The translations under genes and the position numbers were made by a program. The notes below the pieces were generated by a model, which had not been told where the DNA came from, searched no databases, and saw nothing but the letters and a program-made list of their open reading frames with translations. Positions 49,715-60,357 of a DNA stretch of 64,000 nucleotides are shown here, one piece after another (position 1 is the first letter of the stretch; every line of letters starts with the position of its first letter). The stretch spans positions 5,396,150-5,460,149 of the forward strand of contig NC_133238.1 of the NCBI RefSeq assembly GCF_040436345.1, written 5' to 3'. This DNA is from Pagrus major. Its lineage: Eukaryota > Chordata > Actinopteri > Spariformes > Sparidae.

Positions 49715-51322
49715 CTACTTTTTCTTAATTATCTTCTTTTTCTTTGGTTTCACATCTCTTTCCACCTTTCTTGACATGTCTTTTATCTGTGTTGTAGATG
49801 TAAAAGCAACTACAACATCTTGCTCAAGAAAGGGGTTTGATGTGGGGGAGGAAACGGGCCAGTTGGAATGAGGTAACACAGAAGAGGTCGAGGGGGAGGA
49901 TTCACCTGATGGGGGGGACTCATTTACCCGTTTTCTTGAAGGAGAGTCCACTGTGTCTGGTACCAAGGTGGTGGCAATGGGAAGGGGCAAAGAGGTCAGT
50001 AAGGACTGGGAGGCATCTTCAGCCCGTTCCATGGAGGTCTGGGAGCTGGGATCTGGCACTGATGCAAGGTTGACTGTAGATGTTGACCTCGGGCGTTGGC
50101 CATCCAATGATGAGGAGGCAGATGAGTCTGGTCCCTGATGGATGGTGATGATTGGCAGCAGGGATGTTGAGCCCTCAACTTCCTCGAAGAGAGAATTGGC
50201 CGTTGGTTCTTGTTTCAAGGTAGCTGCATGAGGAGAGATGCTAGCCAGCAGGTTGTCCAGACGGTTCCCTGCCTCCTGTAGAGTCATCGGTGTCAACTCT
50301 GTCCTTGAGCTGGAGCCAGGTTCGGGAGGATGGTCTGCTTGATGGAAAGCAGTGAGGTCCATTGTGGAGGCAGGGGAGTTGAATGCTTCGTCGTCATTCT
50401 CTAATAGCCCAGCGCTCCAGTCCAAGACTCGTGTTCCCTCTTGTACCTCCTCCTCCAGGTCCAACACCGGTTCTTCACTTGGCTGTTGGAGTGCAGGGCC
50501 AGATGGCTGTCGCACTGGGCTTGTATGTTGAGAGGGCGCCTGATTGTTGCCAGAGTTTTCAGCAATGTGGTCTTGGCCTAAAGAAACAATTGATCTTACT
50601 GTGGACAGTTTCAGCCGGTTGGAGTATGCTTGAGGGCAGTCTTTAAAGCGATGTTGGGCTGAGGCACAGAGATTGCATTTTACAGGGGTTGGACATTGGG
50701 CTGTTGTATGGTCGAATGCTTTGCAGTTCCTGCAGATGTCCACCGTACATGCAGCAGCCAGATGTTCTAGGCTGCCGCATTTACGACATTCTTTTGGCTG
50801 ACCAGAGTAGAACACAGACCCTCTGAAGGCTCCCAACTGGATGGTGCTTGGGAGATGCTGGAGGACCCCCTGTCGCCTTATGAGACGCACTTGAAATCGT
50901 CTGGTGCCTGTCTTGATTCCATCTATGTCAACAACTTCCATGGCATGAATCACCTCACAGTACCGAGCCATCCATGTCCAAACATCCTGGTTCCTGACTC
51001 TCTCAGAGAAAATCATTACATGTACTGTTTTCAGGTCTCTCTCTGCCAAAGGTGACATAATAATGTTCTTGAAGCTTGTTGTTGACTTTTTCTTGATTTC
51101 AAACTTTTCCAGGCAATTTTCGTAGTATCGTGTTGTTGTAAATATCACCTCAAAGATCTTCTTACCCGGAAATGCAAAAACGTAGTCAAGCTGGTTGGTG
51201 GAAATGCCAAGTTCTTTTTGCAAAATCTGTCTGCTGAATTGCAGCCGGTCCATCTGAAGATCTTCCAGAAGGTCGAAGCGGACAGCATTCCTGCGGTTGG
51301 CTTGATTGTTTCCTAACGCCAT
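49715..51322 (-). CDS. LINE ORF1 protein, three CCHC zinc knuckles
   Basis: An intact 535-residue frame from ATG 51322 to a stop at 49715. It is the RNA-binding ORF1 protein of the LINE, expected to coat the element's RNA. Residues 1 to about 165 form an N-terminal domain (RFDLLEDLQMDRLQFS, YVFAFPGKKIFEVIF, LKTVHVMIFSERVRNQDVW), which resembles the RRM-like or esterase-less ORF1 head seen in fish and frog Tx1-type LINEs. Three CCHC knuckles follow with exact C-x2-C-x4-H-x4-C spacing: C179 to C192, C197 to C210, and C216 to C229. The rest is Ser/Pro/Thr-rich and low in structure, ending in a very basic tail (VKPKKKKIIKKK). It is not a host gene; its only neighbour is ORF2, 55 bp downstream. 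No breaks were seen. Confidence 0.92.
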   Translation of the reverse strand: MALGNNQANRRNAVRFDLLEDLQMDRLQFSRQILQKELGISTNQLDYVFAFPGKKIFEVIFTTTRYYENCLEKFEIKKKSTTSFKNIIMSPLAERDLKTVHVMIFSERVRNQDVWTWMARYCEVIHAMEVVDIDGIKTGTRRFQVRLIRRQGVLQHLPSTIQLGAFRGSVFYSGQPKECRKCGSLEHLAAACTVDICRNCKAFDHTTAQCPTPVKCNLCASAQHRFKDCPQAYSNRLKLSTVRSIVSLGQDHIAENSGNNQAPSQHTSPVRQPSGPALQQPSEEPVLDLEEEVQEGTRVLDWSAGLLENDDEAFNSPASTMDLTAFHQADHPPEPGSSSRTELTPMTLQEAGNRLDNLLASISPHAATLKQEPTANSLFEEVEGSTSLLPIITIHQGPDSSASSSLDGQRPRSTSTVNLASVPDPSSQTSMERAEDASQSLLTSLPLPIATTLVPDTVDSPSRKRVNESPPSGESSPSTSSVLPHSNWPVSSPTSNPFLEQDVVVAFTSTTQIKDMSRKVERDVKPKKKKIIKKK

Positions 51323-51424
51323 GCTGGTCCTCTGGCCAGAAAGGAGCCGGTATGATATAGCCGCCGACGCTATTTACTTTATTGTGCCCCATACACCGCT
51401 CGACAACAATAGAGTCAGTTGATA
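51323..51424 (-). promoter_or_regulatory. LINE 5' UTR
   Basis: The 102 bp between the U1 junction and ORF1 ATG. It is short for a LINE with its own promoter. Because the LINE lies downstream of the U1 promoter and 34 nt into the U1 gene, the U1 promoter might drive it; this is inference. Confidence 0.6.
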
Positions 51425-51458
51425 CTTGATCATGGTATCTCCCCTGCCAGGTAAGTAT
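51425..51458 (-). ncRNA. U1 snRNA gene, 5' part (nt 1-34), split by LINE
   Basis: ATACTTACCTGGCAGGGGAG and on to GATCAAG, the first 34 nt of U1, followed directly by LINE sequence. The upstream promoter region is intact (PSE-like element at about 51501-51520). The 3' part of this gene is 45932-46058. Confidence 0.95.
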
Positions 51459-52103
51459 GAGTTGGAACAGTCTGACACAGGATGGCCTTTCCCAGGCTCA
51501 GCCCCCTGGCTGACGGTGCCTCTGGGGGGATAATAGCAGCGTTAGGTGCCTTGGGCAATTTGCTCATCCTCATTGGGCACTAAAAGTTGCTGCAAATTCA
51601 AAAACACTGGTGCGACTTGACGAGGGTGGCTGGTCCACACATTGTGCCTGTTTTGTGTCCTTTTTCCAGCGATCCATCGCTCGGCAAAATAGAAAAATAA
51701 CACTCCGTCAACGGCCACTTGGCATGATGTCTCCGCCCAGTCTGAATGCAACCAGAGACAATGTGCCGCACAAAAGCCTACCAGTAGGCATTCCAGCAAT
51801 GGACGTGTCCAGACCACATTTCTTATGCAATGCCTCGCAGAGGAGGAGACGCAACAAGGTTTGTGCCGTCTCTAGCAGGCCACGCCCACTCTGCCCTTTT
51901 ACCGGGAAAACGGGTAACCCGCACGCAACGCACTGCGACACAGCAGACGCCGGTGTACTGCAACGCTGTGACTTTCAGGACGGATTGAAACGGTAACACA
52001 AGGACCCCAAAGCAGCATTCAGAGGTTGAAGGTTGGCTTTCCGAGCTGCTCGGCAGAAAGCGCGCCAGACGAGCACTCACTTGTTTTTCTTCCACATTGT
52101 CAT

Positions 52104-52267
52104 CAGGGGAGAGCGCGGACGCAGTCCCCCACTACCACAAATTATGCAGTCGAGATTCCCACATTTGGGGAATTCGCAGGGGTCAGCACAACCGGAGTGC
52201 AATGGCTGAGCCTCGCCCTGGGTGAACCACCTTCTTGATTATGGTATCTCCCCTGCCAGGTAAGTAT
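52104..52267 (-). ncRNA. U1 snRNA gene, G28A variant
   Basis: Full length, but 52240 is T on the plus strand, giving A at nt 28 (AUACCAUAAUC). nt 28 is the first base of the U1-70K loop consensus GAUCANGAAG. The same variant is in 56149-56312, 4045 bp away. Confidence 0.96.
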
Positions 52268-52912
52268 GAGTTGGAACAGTCTGACACAGGATGGCCTTTC
52301 CCAGGCTCAGCCCCCTGGCTGACGGTGCCTCTTGGGGGATAATAGCAGAGTTAGGTGCCTTGGGCAATTTGCTCATCCTCATTGGGCACTAAAAGTTGCT
52401 GCAAATTCAAAAACACTGGTGCGACTTGACGAGGGGGGCTGGTCCACACATTGTGCCTGTTTTGTGTCCTTTTTCCAGCGATCCATCGCTCGGCAAAATA
52501 GAAAAATAACACTCCGTCAACGGCCACTTGGCATGATGTCTCCGCCCAGTCTGAATGCAACCAGAGACAATGTGCCGCACAAAAGCCTACCAGTAGGCAT
52601 TCCAGCAATGGACGCGTCCAGACCACATTTCTTATGCAATGCCTCGCAGAGGAGGAGACGCAACAAGGCTTGTGCCGTCTCTAGCAGGCCACGCCCACTC
52701 TGCCCTTTTACCGGGAAAACGGGTAACCCGCACGCAACGCACTGCGACACAGCAGACGCCGGTGTACTGCAACGCTGTGACTTTCAGGACGGATTGAAAC
52801 GGTAACACAAGGACCCCAAAGCAGCATTCAGAGGTTGAAGGTTGGCTTTCCGAGCTGCTCGGCAGAAAGCGCGGGAGACGAGCACTCATTTGTTTTTCTT
52901 CCACATTGTCAT

Positions 52913-53076
52913 CAGGGGAGAGCGCGGACGCAGTCCCCCACTACCACAAATTATGCAGTCGAGATTCCCACATTTGGGGAATTCGCAGGGGTCAGCACAA
53001 CCGGAGTGCAATGGCTGAGCCTCGCCCTGGGTGAACCACCTTCTTGATCATGGTATCTCCCCTGCCAGGTAAGTAT
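52913..53076 (-). ncRNA. U1 snRNA gene
   Basis: Full length, reference sequence. Higher-order counterparts are 56958-57121 and 62226-62389. The next unit's spacer has GTCAACAGCC (53331), shared with the counterpart units. Confidence 0.97.
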
Positions 53077-53721
53077 GAGTTGGAACAGTCTGACACAGGA
53101 TGGCCTTTCCCAGGCTCAGCCCCCTGGCTGACGGTGCCTCTGGGGGGATAATAGCAGAGTTAGGTGCCTTGGGCAATTTGCTCATCCTCATTGGGCACTA
53201 AAAGTTGCTGCAAATTCAAAAACACTGGTGCGACTTGACGAGGGTGGCTGGTCCACACATTGTGCCTGTTTTGTGTCCTTTTTCCAGCGATCCATCGCTC
53301 GGCAAAATAGAAAAATAACACTCCGTCAACAGCCACTTGGCATGATGTCTCCGCCCAGTCTGAATGCAACCAGAGACAATGTGCCGCACAAAAGCCTACC
53401 AGTAGGCATTCCAGCAATGGACGCGTCCAGACCACATTTCTTATGCAATGGCTCGCAGAGGAGGAGACGCAACAAGGTTTGTGCCGTCTCTAGCAGGCCA
53501 CGCCCACTCTGCCCTTTTACCGGGAAAACGGGTAACCCGCACGCAACGCACTGCGACACAGCAGACGCCGGTGTACTGCAACGCTGTGACTTTCAGGACG
53601 GATTGAAACGGTAACACAAGGACCCCAAAGCAGCATTCAGAGGTTGAAGGTTGGCTTTCCGAGCTGCTCGGCAGAAAGTGCGGGAGACGAGCACTCATTT
53701 GTTTTTCTTCCACATTGTCAT

Positions 53722-53885
53722 CAGGGGAGAGCGCGGACGCAGTCCCCCACTACCACAAATTATGCAGTCGAGATTCCCACATTTGGGGAATTCGCAGGGG
53801 TCAGCACAACCGGAGTGCAATGGCTGAGCCTCGCCCTGGGTGAACCACCTTCTTGATCATGGTATCTCCCCTGCCAGGTAAGTAT
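53722..53885 (-). ncRNA. U1 snRNA gene
   Basis: Full length, reference sequence. Counterparts are 57767-57930 and 63035-63198; just 3' of all three the spacer has GAAAGTGCGGGAG instead of GAAAGCGCGGGAG. Confidence 0.97.
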
Positions 53886-54530
53886 GAGTTGGAACAGTCT
53901 GACACAGGATGGCCTTTCCCAGGCTCAGCCCCCTGGCTGACGGTGCCTCTGGGGGGATAATAGCAGAGTTAGGTGCCTTGGGCAATTTGCTCATCCTCAT
54001 TGGGCACTAAAAGTTGCTGCAAATTCAAAAACACTGGTGCGACTTGACGAGGGTGGCTGGTCCACACATTGTGCCTGTTTTGTGTCCTTTTTCCAGCGAT
54101 CCATCGCTCTGCAAAATAGAAAAATAACACTCCGTCAACGGCCACTTGGCATGATGTCTCCGCCCAGTCTGAATGCAACCAGAGACAATGTGCCGCACAA
54201 AAGCCTACCAGTAGGCATTCCAGCAATGGACACGTCCAGACCACATTTCTTATGCAATGCCTCGCAGAGGAGGAGACGCAACAAGGTTTGTGCCGTCTCT
54301 AGCAGGCCACGCCCACTCTGCCCTTTTACCGGGAAAACGGGTAACCCGCACGCAACGCACTGCGACACAGCAGACGCCGGTGTACTGCAACGCTGTGACT
54401 TTCAGGACGGATTGAAACGGTAACACAAGGACCCCAAAGCAGCATTCAGAGGTTGAAGGTCGGCTTTCCGAGCTGCTCGGCAGAAAGCGCGGGAGACGAG
54501 CACTCACTTGTTTTTCTTCCACATTGTCAT

Positions 54531-54694
54531 CAGGGGAGAGCGCGGACGCAGTCCCCCACTACCACAAATTATGCAGTCGAGATTCCCACATTTGGGGAAT
54601 TCGCAGGGGTCAGCACAACCGGAGTGCAATGGCTGAGCCTCGCCCTGGGTGAACCACCTTCTTGATCATGGTATCTCCCCTGCCAGGTAAGTAT
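54531..54694 (-). ncRNA. U1 snRNA gene
   Basis: Full length, reference sequence. Counterparts are 58576-58739 and the copy cut by the window edge at 63844. Confidence 0.97.
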
Positions 54695-55339
54695 GAGTTG
54701 GAACAGTCTGACACAGGATGGCCTTTCCCAGGCTCAGCCCCCTGGCTGACGGTGCCTCTTGGGGGATAATAGCAGAGTTAGGTGCCTTGGGCAATTTGCT
54801 CATCCTCATTGGGCACTAAAAGTTGCTGCAAATTCAAAAACACTGGTGCGACTTGACGAGGGGGGCTGGTCCACACATTGTGCCTGTTTTGTGTCCTTTT
54901 TCCAGCGATCCATCGCTCGGCAAAATAGAAAAATAACACTCCGTCAACGGCCACTTGGCATGATGTCTCCGCCCAGTCTGAATGCAACCAGAGACAATGT
55001 GCCGCACAAAAGCCTACCAGTAGGCATTCCAGCAATGGACGCGTCCAGACCACATTTCTTATGCAATGCCTCGCAGAGGAGGAGACGCAACAAGGTTTGT
55101 GCCGTCTCTAGCAGGCCACGCCCACTCTGCCCTTTTACCGGGAAAACGGGTAACCCGCACGCAACGCACTGCGACACAGCAGACGCCGGTGTACTGCAAC
55201 GCTGTGACTTTCAGGACGGATTGAAACGGTAACACAAGGACCCCAAAGCAGCATTCAGAGGTTGAAGGTTGGCTTTCCGAGCTGCTCGGCAGAAAGCGCG
55301 GGAGACGAGCACTCATTTGTTTTTCTTCCACATTGTCAT

Positions 55340-55503
55340 CAGGGGAGAGCGCGGACGCAGTCCCCCACTACCACAAATTATGCAGTCGAGATTCCCACAT
55401 TTGGGGAATTCGCAGGGGTCAGCACAACCGGAGTGCAATGGCTGAGCCTCGCCCTGGGTGAACCACCTTCTTGATCATGGTATCTCCCCTGCCAGGTAAG
55501 TAT
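55340..55503 (-). ncRNA. U1 snRNA gene
   Basis: Full length, reference sequence. It lies at the end of the first five-unit repeat; the next unit carries GCAGCGTTAGG (55581), a variant also seen right after the LINE-split gene (51536). Confidence 0.97.
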
Positions 55504-56148
55504 GAGTTGGAACAGTCTGACACAGGATGGCCTTTCCCAGGCTCAGCCCCCTGGCTGACGGTGCCTCTGGGGGGATAATAGCAGCGTTAGGTGCCTTGGG
55601 CAATTTGCTCATCCTCATTGGGCACTAAAAGTTGCTGCAAATTCAAAAACACTGGTGCGACTTGACGAGGGTGGCTGGTCCACACATTGTGCCTGTTTTG
55701 TGTCCTTTTTCCAGCGATCCATCGCTCGGCAAAATAGAAAAATAACACTCCGTCAACGGCCACTTGGCATGATGTCTCCGCCCAGTCTGAATGCAACCAG
55801 AGACAATGTGCCGCACAAAAGCCTACCAGTAGGCATTCCAGCAATGGACGTGTCCAGACCACATTTCTTATGCAATGCCTCGCAGAGGAGGAGACGCAAC
55901 AAGGTTTGTGCCGTCTCTAGCAGGCCACGCCCACTCTGCCCTTTTACCGGGAAAACGGGTAACCCGCACGCAACGCACTGCGACACAGCAGACGCCGGTG
56001 TACTGCAACGCTGTGACTTTCAGGACGGATTGAAACGGTAACACAAGGACCCCAAAGCAGCATTCAGAGGTTGAAGGTTGGCTTTCCGAGCTGCTCGGCA
56101 GAAAGCGCGCCAGACGAGCACTCACTTGTTTTTCTTCCACATTGTCAT

Positions 56149-56312
56149 CAGGGGAGAGCGCGGACGCAGTCCCCCACTACCACAAATTATGCAGTCGAGA
56201 TTCCCACATTTGGGGAATTCGCAGGGGTCAGCACAACCGGAGTGCAATGGCTGAGCCTCGCCCTGGGTGAACCACCTTCTTGATTATGGTATCTCCCCTG
56301 CCAGGTAAGTAT
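56149..56312 (-). ncRNA. U1 snRNA gene, G28A variant
   Basis: Full length with T at 56285, the same nt-28 change as 52104-52267. The matching gene of the third repeat, 61417-61580, lacks it. Confidence 0.96.
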
Positions 56313-56957
56313 GAGTTGGAACAGTCTGACACAGGATGGCCTTTCCCAGGCTCAGCCCCCTGGCTGACGGTGCCTCTTGGGGGATAATAGCAGAGTTAGG
56401 TGCCTTGGGCAATTTGCTCATCCTCATTGGGCACTAAAAGTTGCTGCAAATTCAAAAACACTGGTGCGACTTGACGAGGGGGGCTGGTCCACACATTGTG
56501 CCTGTTTTGTGTCCTTTTTCCAGCGATCCATCGCTCGGCAAAATAGAAAAATAACACTCCGTCAACGGCCACTTGGCATGATGTCTCCGCCCAGTCTGAA
56601 TGCAACCAGAGACAATGTGCCGCACAAAAGCCTACCAGTAGGCATTCCAGCAATGGACGCGTCCAGACCACATTTCTTATGCAATGCCTCGCAGAGGAGG
56701 AGACGCAACAAGGTTTGTGCCGTCTCTAGCAGGCCACGCCCACTCTGCCCTTTTACCGGGAAAACGGGTAACCCGCACGCAACGCACTGCGACACAGCAG
56801 ACGCCGGTGTACTGCAACGCTGTGACTTTCAGGACGGATTGAAACGGTAACACAAGGACCCCAAAGCAGCATTCAGAGGTTGAAGGTTGGCTTTCCGAGC
56901 TGCTCGGCAGAAAGCGCGGGAGACGAGCACTCATTTGTTTTTCTTCCACATTGTCAT

Positions 56958-57121
56958 CAGGGGAGAGCGCGGACGCAGTCCCCCACTACCACAAATTATG
57001 CAGTCGAGATTCCCACATTTGGGGAATTCGCAGGGGTCAGCACAACCGGAGTGCAATGGCTGAGCCTCGCCCTGGGTGAACCACCTTCTTGATCATGGTA
57101 TCTCCCCTGCCAGGTAAGTAT
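56958..57121 (-). ncRNA. U1 snRNA gene
   Basis: Full length, reference sequence. The adjoining spacer has a private GGCATTTAAGCAATG (57451) where all other units have GGCATTCCAGCAATG. Confidence 0.97.
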
Positions 57122-57766
57122 GAGTTGGAACAGTCTGACACAGGATGGCCTTTCCCAGGCTCAGCCCCCTGGCTGACGGTGCCTCTGGGGGGATAATAGC
57201 AGAGTTAGGTGCCTTGGGCAATTTGCTCATCCTCATTGGGCACTAAAAGTTGCTGCAAATTCAAAAACACTGGTGCGACTTGACGAGGGTGGCTGGTCCA
57301 CACATTGTGCCTGTTTTGTGTCCTTTTTCCAGCGATCCATCGCTCGGCAAAATAGAAAAATAACACTCCGTCAACAGCCACTTGGCATGATGTCTCCGCC
57401 CAGTCTGAATGCAACCAGAGACAATGTGCCGCACAAAAGCCTACCAGTAGGCATTTAAGCAATGGACGCGTCCAGACCACATTTCTTATGCAATGGCTCG
57501 CAGAGGAGGAGACGCAACAAGGTTTGTGCCGTCTCTAGCAGGCCACGCCCACTCTGCCCTTTTACCGGGAAAACGGGTAACCCGCACGCAACGCACTGCG
57601 ACACAGCAGACGCCGGTGTACTGCAACGCTGTGACTTTCAGGACGGATTGAAACGGTAACACAAGGACCCCAAAGCAGCATTCAGAGGTTGAAGGTTGGC
57701 TTTCCGAGCTGCTCGGCAGAAAGTGCGGGAGACGAGCACTCATTTGTTTTTCTTCCACATTGTCAT

Positions 57767-57930
57767 CAGGGGAGAGCGCGGACGCAGTCCCCCACTACCA
57801 CAAATTATGCAGTCGAGATTCCCACATTTGGGGAATTCGCAGGGGTCAGCACAACCGGAGTGCAATGGCTGAGCCTCGCCCTGGGTGAACCACCTTCTTG
57901 ATCATGGTATCTCCCCTGCCAGGTAAGTAT
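57767..57930 (-). ncRNA. U1 snRNA gene
   Basis: Full length, reference sequence; fourth gene of the second five-unit repeat after the LINE. Confidence 0.97.
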
Positions 57931-58575
57931 GAGTTGGAACAGTCTGACACAGGATGGCCTTTCCCAGGCTCAGCCCCCTGGCTGACGGTGCCTCTGGGGG
58001 GATAATAGCAGAGTTAGGTGCCTTGGGCAATTTGCTCATCCTCATTGGGCACTAAAAGTTGCTGCAAATTCAAAAACACTGGTGCGACTTGACGAGGGTG
58101 GCTGGTCCACACATTGTGCCTGTTTTGTGTCCTTTTTCCAGCGATCCATCGCTCTGCAAAATAGAAAAATAACACTCCGTCAACGGCCACTTGGCATGAT
58201 GTCTCCGCCCAGTCTGAATGCAACCAGAGACAATGTGCCGCACAAAAGCCTACCAGTAGGCATTCCAGCAATGGACACGTCCAGACCACATTTCTTATGC
58301 AATGCCTCGCAGAGGAGGAGACGCAACAAGGTTTGTGCCGTCTCTAGCAGGCCACGCCCACTCTGCCCTTTTACCGGGAAAACGGGTAACCCGCACGCAA
58401 CGCACTGCGACACAGCAGACGCCGGTGTACTGCAACGCTGTGACTTTCAGGACGGATTGAAACGGTAACACAAGGACCCCAAAGCAGCATTCAGAGGTTG
58501 AAGGTCGGCTTTCCGAGCTGCTCGGCAGAAAGCGCGGGAGACGAGCACTCACTTGTTTTTCTTCCACATTGTCAT

Positions 58576-58739
58576 CAGGGGAGAGCGCGGACGCAGTCCC
58601 CCACTACCACAAATTATGCAGTCGAGATTCCCACATTTGGGGAATTCGCAGGGGTCAGCACAACCGGAGTGCAATGGCTGAGCCTCGCCCTGGGTGAACC
58701 ACCTTCTTGATCATGGTATCTCCCCTGCCAGGTAAGTAT
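58576..58739 (-). ncRNA. U1 snRNA gene
   Basis: Full length, reference sequence. Around here the sequence switches from matching the five-unit repeat to matching the 42-44 kb segment (offset 17103); the switch is near 59100. Confidence 0.97.
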
Positions 58740-59384
58740 GAGTTGGAACAGTCTGACACAGGATGGCCTTTCCCAGGCTCAGCCCCCTGGCTGACGGTGC
58801 CTCTTGGGGGATAATAGCAGAGTTAGGTGCCTTGGGCAATTTGCTCATCCTCATTGGGCACTAAAAGTTGCTGCAAATTCAAAAACACTGGTGCGACTTG
58901 ACGAGGGGGGCTGGTCCACACATTGTGCCTGTTTTGTGTCCTTTTTCCAGCGATCCATCGCTCGGCAAAATAGAAAAATAACACTCCGTCAACGGCCACT
59001 TGGCATGATGTCTCCGCCCAGTCTGAATGCAACCAGAGACAATGTGCCGCACAAAAGCCTACCAGTAGGCATTCCAGCAATGGACGCGTCCAGACCACAT
59101 TTCTTATGCAATGCCTCGCAGAGGAGGAGACGCAACAAGGTTTGTGCCGTCTCTAGCAGGCCACGCCCACTCTGCCCTTTTACCGGGAAAACGGGTAACC
59201 CGCACGCAACGCACTGTGACACAGCAGACGCCGGTGTACTGCAACGCTGTGACTTTCAGGACGGATTGAAACGGTAACACAAGGACCCCAAAGCAGCATT
59301 CAGAGGTTGAAGGTCGGCTTTCCGAGCTGCTCGGCAGAAAGCGCGGGAGACGAGCACTCACTTGTTTTTCTTCCACATTGTCAT

Positions 59385-59548
59385 CAGGGGAGAGCGCGGA
59401 CGCAGTCCCCCACTACCACAAATTATGCAGTCGAGATTCCCACATTTGGGGAATTCGCAGGGGTCAGCACAACCGGAGTGCAATGGCTGAGCCTCGCCCT
59501 GGGTGAACCACCTTCTTGATCATGGTATCTCCCCTGCCAGGTAAGTAT
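59385..59548 (-). ncRNA. U1 snRNA gene
   Basis: Full length, reference sequence; counterpart of 42282-42445. Confidence 0.97.
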
Positions 59549-60193
59549 GAGTTGGAACAGTCTGACACAGGATGGCCTTTCCCAGGCTCAGCCCCCTGGC
59601 TGACGGTGCCTCTGGGGGGATAATAGCAGAGTTAGGTGCCTTGGGCAATTTGCTCATCCTCATTGGGCACTAAAAGTTGCTGCAAATTCAAAAACACTGG
59701 TGCGACTTGACGAGGGTGGCTGGTCCACACATTGTGCCTGTTTTGTGTCCTTTTTCCAGCGATCCATCGCTCGGCAAAATAGAAAAATAACACTCCGTCA
59801 ACGGCCACTTGGCATGATGTCTCCGCCCAGTCTGAATGCAACGAGAGACAATGTGCCGCACAAAAGCCTACCAGTAGGCATTCCAGCAATGGACGCGTCC
59901 AGACCACATTTCTTATGCAATGCCTCGCAGAGGAGGAGACGCAACAAGGTTTGTGCCGTCTCTAGCAGGCCACGCCCACTCTGCCCTTTTACCGGGAAAA
60001 CGGGTAACCCGCACGCAACGCACTGCGACACAGCAGACGCCGGTGTACTGCAACGCTGTGACTTTCAGGACGGATTGAAACGGTAACACAAGGACCCCAA
60101 AGCAGCATTCAGAGGCTGAAGGTCGGCTTTCCGAGCTGCTCGGCAGAAAGCGCGGGAGACGAGCACTCACTTGTTTTTCTTCCACATTGTCAT

Positions 60194-60357
60194 CAGGGGA
60201 GAGGGCGGACGCAGTCCCCCACTACCACAAATTATGCAGTCGAGATTCCCACATTTGGGGAATTCGCAGGGGTCAGCACAACCGGAGTGCAATGGCTGAG
60301 CCTCGCCCTGGGTGAACCACCTTCTTGATCATGGTATCTCCCCTGCCAGGTAAGTAT
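60194..60357 (-). ncRNA. U1 snRNA gene with stem-loop IV variant (G154C)
   Basis: Full length, but 60204 is G on the plus strand where others have C, so nt 154 becomes C (CCGCCCUCUCC). This should break a pair in stem-loop IV. Its counterpart 43091-43254 is normal, so the change is younger than the duplication. Confidence 0.96.

Larger units (their letters stand above)
46059..51424 (-). mobile_element. Near-complete Tx1-like LINE inserted in a U1 snRNA gene
   Basis: A 5366-bp non-LTR retrotransposon on the same strand as the U1 gene it interrupts. From 5' to 3' it has a short 5' UTR (51323-51424), ORF1 with three CCHC knuckles (49715-51322), a 55-bp interval, ORF2 with APE endonuclease, reverse transcriptase and a C-terminal zinc-binding region (46249-49659), and a 190-bp 3' UTR with AATAAAA (46077-46083) ending GTGAAAA. 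The layout, knuckled ORF1 and APE-type endonuclease point to the L1/Tx1 group. The target lost 3 bp (AAG, one of two tandem AAG triplets, so the exact cut is ambiguous) and no target duplication is seen. The Tx1 clade has families targeting 5S rRNA (Mutsu), U2 snRNA (Keno) and tRNA (Dewa) genes; I do not know whether a U1-targeting family has been named. Only one defect is seen, so the insertion is probably young. Confidence 0.93.
51459..55503. repeat. Five-unit (4045-bp) higher-order repeat of the U1 array, copy 1
   Basis: Unit-specific variants recur 4045 bp (5 x 809) later: GCAGCGTTAGG at 51536 and 55581, GCGCGCCAGACG at 52060 and 56105, GATTATGG at 52237 and 56282, GTCAACAGCC at 53325 and 57370, and GGACACGTCC at 54230 and 58275. 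Copy 2 is 55504 to about 59100. A partial third copy (offset 5268 from copy 2) runs from about 61330 to the window end. Confidence 0.88.
55504..59100. repeat. Five-unit higher-order repeat of the U1 array, copy 2
   Basis: Copy of 51459 to about 55050 with the same ordered variants. Past about 59100 it instead matches the 42 kb segment (for example GCACTGTGAC at 59210 and 42107), marking a crossover point. Confidence 0.85.
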
